From NCBI RefSeq assembly GCF_018598175.1, contig NZ_JAHESE010000024.1, forward strand, positions 1-64,000: a stretch of 64,000 nt of DNA. The letters run 5' to 3'. This document shows, in pieces, positions 17,267-26,537 of the stretch (its first letter is position 1; every line of letters starts with the position of its first letter). This stretch comes from Dawidia cretensis (GTDB taxonomy: Bacteria > Bacteroidota > Bacteroidia > Cytophagales > Cyclobacteriaceae). The notes under the pieces were generated by a model. The model ran no database searches. It saw only the letters and a list, made by a program, of their open reading frames with translations, and had not been told where the DNA came from. A program made the position numbers and the translations under genes.

Positions 17267-18244
17267 TCAGCCCAGACTGGTTGGCTTCACGCCAAACGTG
17301 CGTTTGAAAGCAGTCGAGAAGTGATTGGCATTTTTATACCCCACGAGGTTGGCCACCTGGTGTACATACATTTTCTGATCGGCCAGCAAGTACCGCGCAT
17401 GCTCCATGCGGCGCATGTGGATATGGTCAAAGACCGTTGTTTGAAATAACTCTTTAAAGCCCCGCTTCAATTTAAACTCATTCAGTCCGAACGTACGCGA
17501 AAGGGAGCGTAGCGACAGGTCGCTGGCAAAGTGTATATCGAGATGGTCGCGCAACGCATAAAACGTATCACGGTCTGCGGCACGCAAAGTAGGTGTGCGC
17601 GGAGTGTTAGGCGTAACGCTGCCGGCAAATTGTGTCAGCTGCAAGGCCACCAGCTCCAGGATCTTCGCTTCGATCATTAGTTTTCCCAAAGTGCCACGCA
17701 GCGGGTTGTTACAAATATGCTGGATCACCTGCGACATTTCCAGTTTCAATTCGGCGTCGCCCTGTACCACCTGTTCTTTGTTTAACAGCCGCTCTTTCAG
17801 CTGAGCCATCCAACGCTCATGGTCGCAGAGCAGGCCGGTATAATAAGCGCGATCAATCGAGAGGTGCAACACGTTTACCTTGCCGGGGATCGTCAGGGTA
17901 TAGGCGGGCTCGCATGAATGTACGACGTGGTGGCGTCGTGTTTGCAGGCCTGTAGAAAAACCGCTACCCGGCAGGTGTAGTCCAATATTACCGTCCAGCG
18001 CGGCACAGACGTTCAGGCTGTGGAGCATGTGCTCGTCTTCAAATTGAAAACCCACGGTGCTTGTCAGGTCTGCTTCAATGTTGGTCAAACGATAATGATC
18101 GCCCACCAGCAGGCGTTCTTCCCAGCATCCCCATGTATGGTCGCTCGCGACACGGCGCGTAAAACCAAATTCATCGGTCTCCGGTGCCGTGCGCAGGCAG
18201 GAAAGGACATCGTTATACGAAAGGGTCTGTTGTGCGGTGAGCAT
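17267..18244 (-). CDS. AraC-family transcriptional regulator
   Basis: 325 aa from the preferred ATG at 18244 (MLTAQQTLSYNDVL); a frame extension to 18328 adds 28 unlikely residues. The C-terminal ~100 residues carry the two AraC HTH motifs (LSLRSLSRTFGLNEFKLKRGFKELF and VHQVANLVGYKNANHFSTAFKRTFG). The N-terminal part resembles PchR-type sensors with two beta-rich segments. It is divergent from the cytochrome c gene, 207 bases away, and may regulate it. Confidence 0.88.
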   Translation of the reverse strand: MLTAQQTLSYNDVLSCLRTAPETDEFGFTRRVASDHTWGCWEERLLVGDHYRLTNIEADLTSTVGFQFEDEHMLHSLNVCAALDGNIGLHLPGSGFSTGLQTRRHHVVHSCEPAYTLTIPGKVNVLHLSIDRAYYTGLLCDHERWMAQLKERLLNKEQVVQGDAELKLEMSQVIQHICNNPLRGTLGKLMIEAKILELVALQLTQFAGSVTPNTPRTPTLRAADRDTFYALRDHLDIHFASDLSLRSLSRTFGLNEFKLKRGFKELFQTTVFDHIHMRRMEHARYLLADQKMYVHQVANLVGYKNANHFSTAFKRTFGVKPTSLG

Positions 18245-18451
18245 AGGTTCCTCCGTATAACGGAGTATCACCGGCAAGGTTAGGCTAACTCCATCATTAT
18301 GTAGGCGTGTCAAAAACAGGTATAGCAACGTCGTAAACGCGTTTTAACCAGGATATTCCGTTTCGCGGAGGGATCGCTCCCGCTGCCGTACAACAGCAAG
18401 CCCCTCGCTCCGTATATCTTGCAACCCATTCTAAAAACACATACAGACACT

Positions 18452-19327
18452 ATGTTTCGCAAGATCATCAAGATTGCCGGCATTATCCTCGGCGTCATCG
18501 TTGTTGTCATCGCAGGTTTTTTCACAAAGGCCTATATCAGCGTAGAAGGCCGCCGTAACAAGCACTACGCCATGGACGTGCAGCAAGTACCGATGTCGAC
18601 CGACTCCGCCATTCTGGCGCACGGCGCACGACTGGCCAAAGTCAAAGGTTGCACCGAGTGCCACGGTGCCGACCTGGGGGGCAAAGTCTTTATAGACGAC
18701 CCCGCACTCGGCCACATCGTTGCCACGAACCTGACCAAAGGCAACGGCGGTTTATCCGATTATACAAAGACGGACTGGATCCGCGCCTTGAAACATGGTG
18801 TAAACCGCGAAGGCAAACCGCTGCTCATTATGCCCTCGGAAGAATTTACGTTACTCACCGAGCAAGACATGGGCGCCATTATTTCTTACTGCGCGCAAGT
18901 GGCGCCGGTGGACCGTGAGTTCCCCGAAGGCAGCAGCCTGGGGCCGCTCGGCTATCTGCTGACCGATCTGGGTAAACTCTCCTTGTTCCCGGTCGAGAAG
19001 ATCGACCACAACCGCCCGCTGGTAAAAGAAGTAAAAGCAGAAGTATCGTTGGCGTATGGCAAGTACCTCTCGACTTCCTGCCAGGGCTGCCACCGAGAAA
19101 ATATGAAAGGTGGGGACCCAATCGCGCCGGGCTTTCCACCCGTGATGGACATCTCCTCGAGCGGACGTCCGGGTAAGTGGAACGACGACCAGTTTATCGC
19201 TACACTGCGCACCGGTACAACACCTGAAGGCCATACGCTCAACCCGGCAGAAATGCCGTGGACCATGGCGAAGGAGTTCACAGACCTCGAGCTCAAAGCG
19301 CTGCACCTGTACCTCAACAGCCTGTAA
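18452..19327 (+). CDS. Membrane-anchored diheme cytochrome c
   Basis: 291 aa from the ATG at 18452, giving an N-terminal membrane anchor (residues 3-24). Two class-I cytochrome c heme sites are visible: CTECH at 67-71 and CQGCH at 210-214, each followed by a later methionine (for example IMPSEE near 127) that can be the axial ligand. Periplasmic electron carrier; the donor and acceptor are not evident. The cupin gene starts 8 bases after its stop, so the pair is probably an operon. A TATCTTG-type -7 element lies at about 18414. Confidence 0.88.
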   Translation: MFRKIIKIAGIILGVIVVVIAGFFTKAYISVEGRRNKHYAMDVQQVPMSTDSAILAHGARLAKVKGCTECHGADLGGKVFIDDPALGHIVATNLTKGNGGLSDYTKTDWIRALKHGVNREGKPLLIMPSEEFTLLTEQDMGAIISYCAQVAPVDREFPEGSSLGPLGYLLTDLGKLSLFPVEKIDHNRPLVKEVKAEVSLAYGKYLSTSCQGCHRENMKGGDPIAPGFPPVMDISSSGRPGKWNDDQFIATLRTGTTPEGHTLNPAEMPWTMAKEFTDLELKALHLYLNSL

Positions 19328-19335
19328 GAACGCAG

Positions 19336-19887
19336 ATGGCATTCCGGCGCAAAACCATTCACAACCCGGTGACCGGGCAGACCATAACGTTCTTGCAAAC
19401 GCGACGCGATACCAACGGCACCCTGCTGGAGATGGAAACGAGCTATGCACCGGGCTCACACGAGCCGCCTGCGCATTATCATCCCGGGCAGCAAGAGTAT
19501 TTTCAAATACAGGCCGGTGAGCTCACGGTGCGGGTACACGGCATCGAAAAAGTATTGCGTACCGGCGACAGCCTGCACATTTCTGCAAACGTGCCGCACG
19601 CCATGTGGAATGCGGGGAACATCGAAACAATTGTCAACTGGAAAGTATTGCCGGCCATGCAAACCGAGTATATGCTGGAGACCATCACCGGTCTGGCATG
19701 CGACGGAAAGACCAATGCCACCGGCATGCCTTCATGGCCCCAGACCGCATTGATGCTCGGGCATTTCTCGCGTGAGTTCCGGCTCACAAAGCCACCCTAT
19801 GCCCTACAGTGGATAGTATTTAAAATAGTAGGCAGTATCGCCCGCCTGCGTGGCCTTCGCCCTTTTTACACACAACACCTCGACTGA
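19336..19887 (+). CDS. Cupin-domain protein
   Basis: 183 aa from the ATG at 19336, 8 bases behind the cytochrome c stop. A single small-barrel cupin motif is clear: PPAHYHPGQQEYFQIQAGELTV (two His and one Glu metal ligands) with the second motif around GDSLHISANVPHAMWN. The C-terminal ~80 residues are helical with a hydrophobic stretch (ALQWIVFKIVGSIARL). The substrate is unknown. Its place behind a periplasmic cytochrome suggests a shared oxidative function, but that is only context. Confidence 0.8.
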   Translation: MAFRRKTIHNPVTGQTITFLQTRRDTNGTLLEMETSYAPGSHEPPAHYHPGQQEYFQIQAGELTVRVHGIEKVLRTGDSLHISANVPHAMWNAGNIETIVNWKVLPAMQTEYMLETITGLACDGKTNATGMPSWPQTALMLGHFSREFRLTKPPYALQWIVFKIVGSIARLRGLRPFYTQHLD

Positions 19888-19923
19888 GTAAGCCGCTTTG
19901 ATCTGACGTGTTTTACAGCGGCT

Positions 19924-19976
19924 GAACCTGCTCCCAAGGGCCCCTACGCCTGGCCCCGGAGCGGGTTCTTTTTTTT
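19924..19976 (+). terminator. Terminator after the cytochrome/cupin pair
   Basis: An 11-bp stem (19924-19934 with 19958-19968, one G-T pair) closes a 23-base GC-rich loop and is followed by eight T residues (19969-19976). Confidence 0.75.
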
Positions 19977-20015
19977 GCCTCCGGTGTGCTATCTTTACCC
20001 AACGACCGAACAGCC

Positions 20016-20510
20016 TTGGCAAGCGACGACGAAAAAAAATTCATCGACCTGATCAACCAACACCAGGGGCTCATTCATAAGATCTGTTTTATGTATGAGC
20101 ACGACCCTGAGGTTCGCAATGACCTGTTTCAGGAAATTGTGTTGCAGCTCTGGCGGTCGTTCCCGTCGTTCCGCGGCGAAGCCAAGATCACGACCTGGAT
20201 GTATCGCATCGCCCTGAACACTGCCATCTCCGGCTTCCGCAAACAAACGCGTTTGCCCCGTACTGAAACCATGCAGGAGGTACACATGAACATCTCCGAT
20301 GCCTGGAGTGGCGACGACCGTGAAGAAGACTTTCAAAAGCTGCAATGGGCCATCCGGCAGCTCTCGGAGATCGAGCGCGCCATGATCATGATGGCCCTGG
20401 AAGAAATACCCTACGATGAGATCGCAGAAACCATCGGCATCACCCAAAACAACGTGCGGGTACGCATGAACCGAATCCGCGAAAAACTCCGAAAACTTAT
20501 GCTCCCGTAA
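20016..20510 (+). CDS. ECF RNA polymerase sigma factor
   Basis: 164-aa sigma-70-family factor with region 2 (NDLFQEIVLQLWRSFPSFRGEAKITTWMYRIALNTAISGFRK) and region 4 (LEEIPYDEIAETIGITQNNVRVRMNRIREKL). I place the start at the TTG at 20016. A longer frame could begin at a GTG at 19986, but a promoter-like TATCTTTA (19990-19997) lies inside that extension, so translation more likely begins after it. One base separates it from a membrane protein that is probably its partner. Confidence 0.88.
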   Translation: MASDDEKKFIDLINQHQGLIHKICFMYEHDPEVRNDLFQEIVLQLWRSFPSFRGEAKITTWMYRIALNTAISGFRKQTRLPRTETMQEVHMNISDAWSGDDREEDFQKLQWAIRQLSEIERAMIMMALEEIPYDEIAETIGITQNNVRVRMNRIREKLRKLMLP

Positions 20511-20511
20511 C

Positions 20512-21129
20512 ATGGAAGAACTGGATGAACTAAAAAGTATATGGCGCCACAACGACGCGTCCTTCCAACCCAAGGACGAAGCGGAAATTGCGCGCATGCT
20601 CAGAGGCAACAGCCGCTCCATTGTCGACAAGCTAAAACGCAGCGTGTGGTTCGAGCTGATCGTTACCCTGACCACCGGCATTGTATTGTTGTCGTACGCG
20701 CTCACGCTGTCCAGCGGTGCGCTGAAGTGGACGTCGGTTTCGATCCTGGCCGTCTTTATGGTGTACACCATCTACTATATCAAAAAGATCACGATACTGA
20801 ACCGGTTCAACCCGGCCACCGAAAACCTGCGCGAAACACTCGAACGCCTGATCGACAACCTGTCCAGCTACCTCAAAGTATATAAAAGCAGCTATACGAT
20901 ACTCTACCCCATCTACTTCGGCCTGGGATTGCTGTTTGGCGCGCTGGACCGCGGCATGGATAAATTCATTGAGCTGCTGGTACAACCTCGCACGTTGGTA
21001 TACCTGGCCATCCTGGCGGGCGTCTTTTTCTTTTGCAGCACCTGGCTGGCCAACTGGTACCTCAAAAAACTATACGGCAACCACCTCGAAAAACTAAAAG
21101 GCCTGCTCCACGATCTGCAGGAGAAATAG
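20512..21129 (+). CDS. Four-helix membrane protein, putative sigma-factor partner
   Basis: 205 aa with an N-terminal charged segment (MEELDELKSIWRHND...) and four predicted membrane helices at about 45-65, 73-91, 128-146 and 160-180. The soluble loop between helices 2 and 3 is rich in Arg and Glu. Proteins of this build commonly follow a small ECF sigma factor in Cytophagales and are presumed to hold it at the membrane. No known anti-sigma motif is visible, so the role is inferred from the 1-base spacing. Converges on the serine hydrolase gene. Confidence 0.72.
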   Translation: MEELDELKSIWRHNDASFQPKDEAEIARMLRGNSRSIVDKLKRSVWFELIVTLTTGIVLLSYALTLSSGALKWTSVSILAVFMVYTIYYIKKITILNRFNPATENLRETLERLIDNLSSYLKVYKSSYTILYPIYFGLGLLFGALDRGMDKFIELLVQPRTLVYLAILAGVFFFCSTWLANWYLKKLYGNHLEKLKGLLHDLQEK

Positions 21130-21147
21130 GCAAGACAGGGCTGCCGT

Positions 21148-22221
21148 TCATGGCGCGCCAATAATGTCAATCAGCTCCTCGACGAGATCAGAAGCATCGA
21201 TCGTTGAATCGTTCGAGGCAATAATAATAATCGTTTCAGTTTCCGGGAAGTTACAGGCTACTGCTGAAAAAATTCCGTTGCCGCCATCGTGCCAATATAC
21301 CTTGCCCAGTGTGCCGCTGTCAACAACCCATCCATAGCTATAATAGCCTGATCCTTCATCTTCCTTCACGTATGGGGTCCGATATTTCGTTAAGGCGCGC
21401 TCATCCAGAACCTTCTTTCCGTTTAGTGCACTTATCCAATGATACATATCTTCCACGGTCGTGAGGATGCCTCCGTTCGCTCGCAGATGCCAGCCGGGTC
21501 CATCGGCCAGCCACGGCTTCTCGGTGGGTTTACCATCAAGGTCCCCCTTCCTGTAACCTACTGCTATTTGGTCCTGGAAAGAATTATCCTTGAGCAGGGT
21601 GTACCCGGTTGTCTCCAGGCCCGCCAGGTTAAATAAATGAGCGCGCAAGAACGATTCATATGTCTGCCCGCTAACATCTTCGAGGACAATTCCCAACAGG
21701 CTATAGCCTACATTCGAATACGAATAGCCGGAGCCTGGCGCAAACTTCAGTTCGGCCGCTAACGCCAGATCCAGAAATTCGTTTCTGCCGATGAGATCGT
21801 AGTCATCTCCCAGCACATCCTCAAAGCCCGCAGAATGCGTCAGCAGCTGATGGAGCGTGATATGGGCTTTGTCTTCCGGGACGTTCGGAAAAAAATCAGA
21901 TAGTTTTTGCTCTACCGTCAGAAGCCCCAGTGTTTCCGCTTTCACGATGGCAGCACCCGTAAATTGTTTCGTGAGCGATCCGAAATCGAATATGGTTTCG
22001 CGAGTATTGGCAATTTGCTTCTGCTTATTCGAAAAGCCATACCCATCACGTAACAACAGATCACCTTTATGCGCCACCAATATACTTCCCGAAAAGCCTT
22101 GTTGCTCGTAATGCGCCATCTGATCCTCGAGCTTCTGACGAAGCGAGCGGGATTCGTCGTCCTGGCAGTTCATGACACAGATACCGAAAGCCAGAATAAT
22201 AATCAATTTTTTCATCTTCAA
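21148..22221 (-). CDS. Serine hydrolase (class C beta-lactamase fold), lipoprotein
   Basis: 357-aa penicillin-binding-protein-like serine hydrolase. Active-site motifs: SLTK at 82-85 (Ser nucleophile, Lys), YSN at 168-170, and HDGGN near the C terminus in place of KTG. The N terminus is a lipoprotein signal with Cys19 (VMNC) followed directly by QDDE, which resembles the lipoprotein-export signal for surface display described in Bacteroidota. Last gene of the sigma/FecR/TonB/DUF4249 operon, 14 bases behind the DUF4249 gene. It may act on peptides or esters at the cell surface; the substrate is unknown. Confidence 0.88.
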   Translation of the reverse strand: MKMKKLIIILAFGICVMNCQDDESRSLRQKLEDQMAHYEQQGFSGSILVAHKGDLLLRDGYGFSNKQKQIANTRETIFDFGSLTKQFTGAAIVKAETLGLLTVEQKLSDFFPNVPEDKAHITLHQLLTHSAGFEDVLGDDYDLIGRNEFLDLALAAELKFAPGSGYSYSNVGYSLLGIVLEDVSGQTYESFLRAHLFNLAGLETTGYTLLKDNSFQDQIAVGYRKGDLDGKPTEKPWLADGPGWHLRANGGILTTVEDMYHWISALNGKKVLDERALTKYRTPYVKEDEGSGYYSYGWVVDSGTLGKVYWHDGGNGIFSAVACNFPETETIIIIASNDSTIDASDLVEELIDIIGAP

Positions 22222-22235
22222 CTATGTTCGTTATA

Positions 22236-23141
22236 CTAATGTTTCACTGTGTAAACCGAAAAGCTATAGCCGGCAAAAGTACCAAGACCATTCTCGATGT
22301 TCGTGGCTATCTGAACAGGCTCCGACAAATTACCTTCCTCTTCCAGCTCATGTTGAAAATCCGATGTTCGTAAATATTCGTAGTACTCCCGGGCAATGGA
22401 CTTTAACACAAATTTTATATTCTGATCCTTGTTCAGATTGATCAGCATGGGTACTATGAAAAATTTCAGTGTAACCAATTCTCCATCAAACCCTTCGTCG
22501 CTGAAGTAAATGTATTTTAATCCGTCGATCTGTTGCGGGCCGCCAACGATATCAACATCCGTATTGCCGCTTGTGTTTACTTTGAGCTCTTCCACCAGCA
22601 CCTCGTTCAGGCTTCCCTGAAGGTCGTCACCCGTACAGCCACTGCTGCAGTTCTGTACGAGAATCTCGAGCGAATAGAAGTTCGCCGTTTCGTGCGGATC
22701 GGCCAGCGATATCTCCGCAGGATATCCATATTCGCCCGAGTTGATGTATTGAATCGTTTCCGACATGCGCGCACTGGAGATCCGCACGGGCTCCGGAATG
22801 TGACTTGTGGCTGAAAAGCTCCGCTCGCCCACCGCCGTCTCAAAACTATAGCTGTTCTGTTCCGCGGGAACGGTATTGCTCCTGTAGACTCCCTGCTGAT
22901 CGGCCGTAATTTCCTCCACAAACGCACCGTTCTCCAGAATTCGTATTGTAAGGTCCCTGTTTCGCTGAATCGTTTCTGTTTGTAGCACCGGGACAGTATT
23001 AAAGACATCGATTTTTAAGGGGCTTCCCGGTCGAAAGAAGGAATATATTACGAGGCCAGACCCATTATCCGGAAGCCGGGGATCAACCGCGGTTTCGCAC
23101 GAAAGCAAAATGACGAAAAGTAAAAATATCAGGCTACGCAT
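22236..23141 (-). CDS. DUF4249-family lipoprotein
   Basis: 301 aa with a lipoprotein signal (LLSC, Cys15) and a beta-rich body of the DUF4249 family (conserved VDPRLPDNGSGLVIYSFFRPGSP start). DUF4249 proteins are regularly paired with STN-type TonB receptors in Bacteroidota and probably form an accessory lipoprotein of the receptor complex. The molecular role is uncharacterised. The gap to the receptor gene is 3 bases. Confidence 0.85.
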   Translation of the reverse strand: MRSLIFLLFVILLSCETAVDPRLPDNGSGLVIYSFFRPGSPLKIDVFNTVPVLQTETIQRNRDLTIRILENGAFVEEITADQQGVYRSNTVPAEQNSYSFETAVGERSFSATSHIPEPVRISSARMSETIQYINSGEYGYPAEISLADPHETANFYSLEILVQNCSSGCTGDDLQGSLNEVLVEELKVNTSGNTDVDIVGGPQQIDGLKYIYFSDEGFDGELVTLKFFIVPMLINLNKDQNIKFVLKSIAREYYEYLRTSDFQHELEEEGNLSEPVQIATNIENGLGTFAGYSFSVYTVKH

Positions 23142-23144
23142 TTT

Positions 23145-25697
23145 CTAGAATTTAAACTGATAACTAACATTTGGAATTAAAGGAAAAATCGAGAGCTGCC
23201 GGAATTTCTTATTCAAACGATTCTCATCATCGAGCTCAATATAGATCGGATTAAGCCGGTTGTACGAATTATATAAACCAACCACCCACTTTCTTTCGCC
23301 CCAGCGTGTTGCTTTCTTAAAGCTGATACTGAGATCAAGCCGATGGTAATCTTTCATCCTCGACGAGTTCCTACCAGGATAATGCTTTATAAAATCTTCA
23401 TAACCTGCCTGATTCGAATCCCAGACGGCCTTCGGGTACGTGGAGGTCGGCAGTGTAACGGCATTGCCCGTGCTGTACACCCACACTGCGCCAATGTCTA
23501 TTCTACTATTCACCGCCAGATTGTAAACGACAGACACATTATGCCTTCTATCGTAGCGGTAAGGAAACGGCTTCCCAAAATTCAGATTATCAAATTCTCT
23601 ATTGGACTTAGACCAGGTATAGGAAAGCCATCCGGTAGAGCGCCCGGATTTCTTTTGAACAAAAAACTCCGCACCATAACTTTTACCAGATCCGAACTCA
23701 ACCTTATTCTCCCATCTACTATCAATATCCAGAAAGCCTGCACCATCTTTATATTCGATCAGATTGTCCATCCACTTATGGTACCCCTCCACAGAGATTT
23801 CAATGCTCTTATACACGGACGATACTCCCAACGCCAACTGATCTGATAACTGAGGCTTAACCCGTTCCGTGGAAGGCACCCATAGATCAGTAGGCAGTCC
23901 TATTCCGGAATTCACGAGGAGATGAATGTATTGCGCCATCCGGGAGTAAGACGCCTTTACCGAAAGCGCGGGGCCAAGCCTCTGGTTGAGCGTAAACCGG
24001 GGCTGCCATGAAGTATACGTCGTTGACCCTGCCCGTGCGGCAGAATAGTGAACGCCGATATTTGCACGTGTAGAATTTGACAGCGACACTTCGTCTTCAG
24101 CATATACATACATTTCATCGAGGGCGATTTTTGGAGACCCAAACGTTGTATCCGTTTGGATATGAGACCGAAAGTTTGAAACACCTGGTCGCAAGGCGTG
24201 ATGAACAAGATTGGCTCCGAATTTTATCAGGTGATCGTTATTCAGAAAATAATCGAAATCCATTTTCAAACCGACATCACTGATGTTTGAGTAGTATTCA
24301 TTGTCCCGGTAAATATCAGGCGCATTCAGATCATCAGCGTATTGATAGTTGACCCTCGTCCCAAGCTCAAACTGATACCGGGTATAAGTAGCCGTCACGT
24401 TACTAAAAAGCCGATCGGTGTATTGATGGTTCCACCGCAAGGCCGATGTAATGTTTCCCCATTGTATTTCCGCATGCTCATCCTCCTTCACCCCCTCATT
24501 ATCGTAGCTGTATTCATCATATAACCTGTCCCGTCCCGAATAAAAGCTCACATAAACCCTGTCTTTAGGCGATATGATGTGATTCACTTTTGCATTTACA
24601 TCCCAGAAACTGCCACCAACAACCCTGTCGCTACCCGAGAGTTTCGCCAGTGGAACAACAAAGGCATCCATGTACGTCCGCCTGGCCGACAGCATGAACG
24701 AAGTTTTTCCTTTGTTGATTGGGCCGCTAATAGTGATCTTCGATGCTACCAATCCGACGGCACCTTCGCCCTCCAATTCATGAAGATTTCCTTCTTTCAT
24801 TTGAATGTCGACGATCGACGAGAGACGGCCTCCATACCTGGCGGGGAAGCCACCTTTAATTAACTCTACGCTCTTAATAGCATCTGCATTGAAGACAGAG
24901 AAAAATCCAAAAAGATGATTTGCATTGTAAACAGGTACTCCGTCCAGCAAGATCAGGTTTTGATCCGGACCACCTCCGCGCACGTGGAAGCCTGCAGTAC
25001 CTTCTGTTCCGGCCTGCACACCCGGTAACAGTTGTAATGTTTTCAACATGTCTGTTTCTCCCATGAAAACAGGCAATTTTTTTATCTGTTCTGGTGAGAG
25101 TCTAACGGTACTCATTTCAGCGAGCTCGCGGGTATCCGCTCCGGATATGAGCACCTCCGTCAATATGTTGTTTTCCCTGGAAAGCGCAATCACAAATCCA
25201 TCTCCTGCATCTTTTACAGCCAGTTTCTGATAGTCATATCCAACAAAGCTGACAGCAATCGAATCACCCGATGTATTCAGACTAAAAAAACCAAATGTAT
25301 TCGTGGCAACACCTTTACCGGTTGTGACGTCCATGACACTCGCACCAACCAGGCTTTCTCCGGACTCTGCATCACGCACAAAACCGCTTACGTTTTTTAC
25401 CGTATTATCCCGCTTCCGGAAGATCAAAAGATCGCCTCTTCGTACGACCTCGATTCCATACGGGATAAGCAGCTTTTCCAGTTGCTTTGGATCGTTCAGG
25501 TTCACGCTTTCATGCACGGTTAGTGCAATACTGGCCAGCTTCCCCGAATAAGAGAACTTGAATTGCGTATACGTTTCGAGATAGGAGATCAAGTCGCTGA
25601 AACGCTCTATTCTTGTTCTATCACTTTGCGAATAAGCCCATGAGGTTGTAAAAAACAATAAAACAAAACCGAAATAGCTAGCAGCCCTTATCGCCAT
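23145..25697 (-). CDS. TonB-dependent receptor with STN and CarboxypepD_reg-like domains
   Basis: 850 aa from the ATG at 25697 (MAIRAASYFGFVLLFF...YSQ, a signal peptide); a longer frame adds 14 residues with no signal. Domains in order: STN sensor domain (about 30-90), carboxypeptidase-regulatory-like domain (about 100-185), TonB plug (about 205-315: LKTLQLLPGVQ, GFHVRGGGPDQNLILLDGVPVYN) and a beta-barrel ending in YQFKF. The STN domain and the upstream sigma/FecR genes mark it as a signal-transducing receptor that reports substrate binding to FecR. The substrate is not evident; no sugar enzymes accompany it. Overlaps fecR by 20 bases. Confidence 0.93.
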   Translation of the reverse strand: MAIRAASYFGFVLLFFTTSWAYSQSDRTRIERFSDLISYLETYTQFKFSYSGKLASIALTVHESVNLNDPKQLEKLLIPYGIEVVRRGDLLIFRKRDNTVKNVSGFVRDAESGESLVGASVMDVTTGKGVATNTFGFFSLNTSGDSIAVSFVGYDYQKLAVKDAGDGFVIALSRENNILTEVLISGADTRELAEMSTVRLSPEQIKKLPVFMGETDMLKTLQLLPGVQAGTEGTAGFHVRGGGPDQNLILLDGVPVYNANHLFGFFSVFNADAIKSVELIKGGFPARYGGRLSSIVDIQMKEGNLHELEGEGAVGLVASKITISGPINKGKTSFMLSARRTYMDAFVVPLAKLSGSDRVVGGSFWDVNAKVNHIISPKDRVYVSFYSGRDRLYDEYSYDNEGVKEDEHAEIQWGNITSALRWNHQYTDRLFSNVTATYTRYQFELGTRVNYQYADDLNAPDIYRDNEYYSNISDVGLKMDFDYFLNNDHLIKFGANLVHHALRPGVSNFRSHIQTDTTFGSPKIALDEMYVYAEDEVSLSNSTRANIGVHYSAARAGSTTYTSWQPRFTLNQRLGPALSVKASYSRMAQYIHLLVNSGIGLPTDLWVPSTERVKPQLSDQLALGVSSVYKSIEISVEGYHKWMDNLIEYKDGAGFLDIDSRWENKVEFGSGKSYGAEFFVQKKSGRSTGWLSYTWSKSNREFDNLNFGKPFPYRYDRRHNVSVVYNLAVNSRIDIGAVWVYSTGNAVTLPTSTYPKAVWDSNQAGYEDFIKHYPGRNSSRMKDYHRLDLSISFKKATRWGERKWVVGLYNSYNRLNPIYIELDDENRLNKKFRQLSIFPLIPNVSYQFKF

Positions 25698-26532
25698 AAA
25701 TGTATATTCTATTGGATTCAACCTTCCATTCAACGTCAAACGTTACTTCGATAATGACGAGAATATCGTCAATGGTTTCGTACTCTATTTTTCCTGAAAG
25801 CGTACAAGAGGCAATCGTAGGAGAAACCTCCACCCTTCTATTAAAAATTTTTGAAAGAATCTCGGCAATTTCCTTAAGCGATTTCTCTTTAAAAATCAAC
25901 GTCTCGGAATACCATGCAAAATCATTAGCATTCCATTCCACCCTTGACAACTCACCGGCTAAAGAAATAACGCCCTTCTCTCCTGCCTCTAAAATCAGAA
26001 CCTTATTATCCGCCTGAAGTCTTACCTTCCCGGAACGCACGGTAACTTCAGCAAGGTTCTCCTTATAATTCACATTGAAGGAAGTACCCACAACAATCAC
26101 TTCATGGCGCCCAATGGCTATAACAAACGGCTTCATCTCATCCCTTTGTACGGTAAAGAACGCCTCCCCGCGCAGCGACACACGCCTGTCTTTCTCACCA
26201 AAATCATCAGCCACATCCAACCGGCTTTTATTATTGAGCGTTACCGATGATCCATCCGTTAACCCTATCGTAAGTTTTTCGTGATCACTCGTCCTAAATC
26301 CGCTGTCAACAATAGGCCACAACGCTACGCCTATAATGATCAGCACGGACGCTGCAGCCGCCACCCAATACAGATTTTTTATGATGCTTCGTTTATGACT
26401 ATCTCCTTCAACCGTCAGGAGTATTTCTTTCCAGGATGTTTCTTTCTCTTCCTCGGAAATGAATTTTTTCAGTGGCATTTCCATTTCAAGTATTTTTCTT
26501 TCAAAGTCGATGTCTTCCTTATTTTCAGTCAT
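25678..26532 (-). CDS. FecR-family anti-sigma factor
   Basis: 284 aa. Cytoplasmic N terminus (1-52), one membrane helix (53-74), then a periplasmic FecR domain (about 85-190: LTIGLTDGSSVTLNNKSRLDV, VSLRGEAFFTVQRD, VVGTSFNV) and a C-terminal DUF4974/STN-like segment (about 200-280). It relays the receptor signal across the inner membrane and controls the sigma factor encoded 5 bases upstream. It overlaps the receptor gene by 20 bases, so they are translationally linked. Confidence 0.93.
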   Translation of the reverse strand: MTENKEDIDFERKILEMEMPLKKFISEEEKETSWKEILLTVEGDSHKRSIIKNLYWVAAAASVLIIIGVALWPIVDSGFRTSDHEKLTIGLTDGSSVTLNNKSRLDVADDFGEKDRRVSLRGEAFFTVQRDEMKPFVIAIGRHEVIVVGTSFNVNYKENLAEVTVRSGKVRLQADNKVLILEAGEKGVISLAGELSRVEWNANDFAWYSETLIFKEKSLKEIAEILSKIFNRRVEVSPTIASCTLSGKIEYETIDDILVIIEVTFDVEWKVESNRIYIYGDKGC

Positions 26533-26537
26533 AACTG

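Noticed and set aside
19986-20015. Longer N terminus for the second ECF sigma factor, from a GTG.
   Set aside because: A promoter-like TATCTTTA lies within these bases, so translation from there is unlikely.
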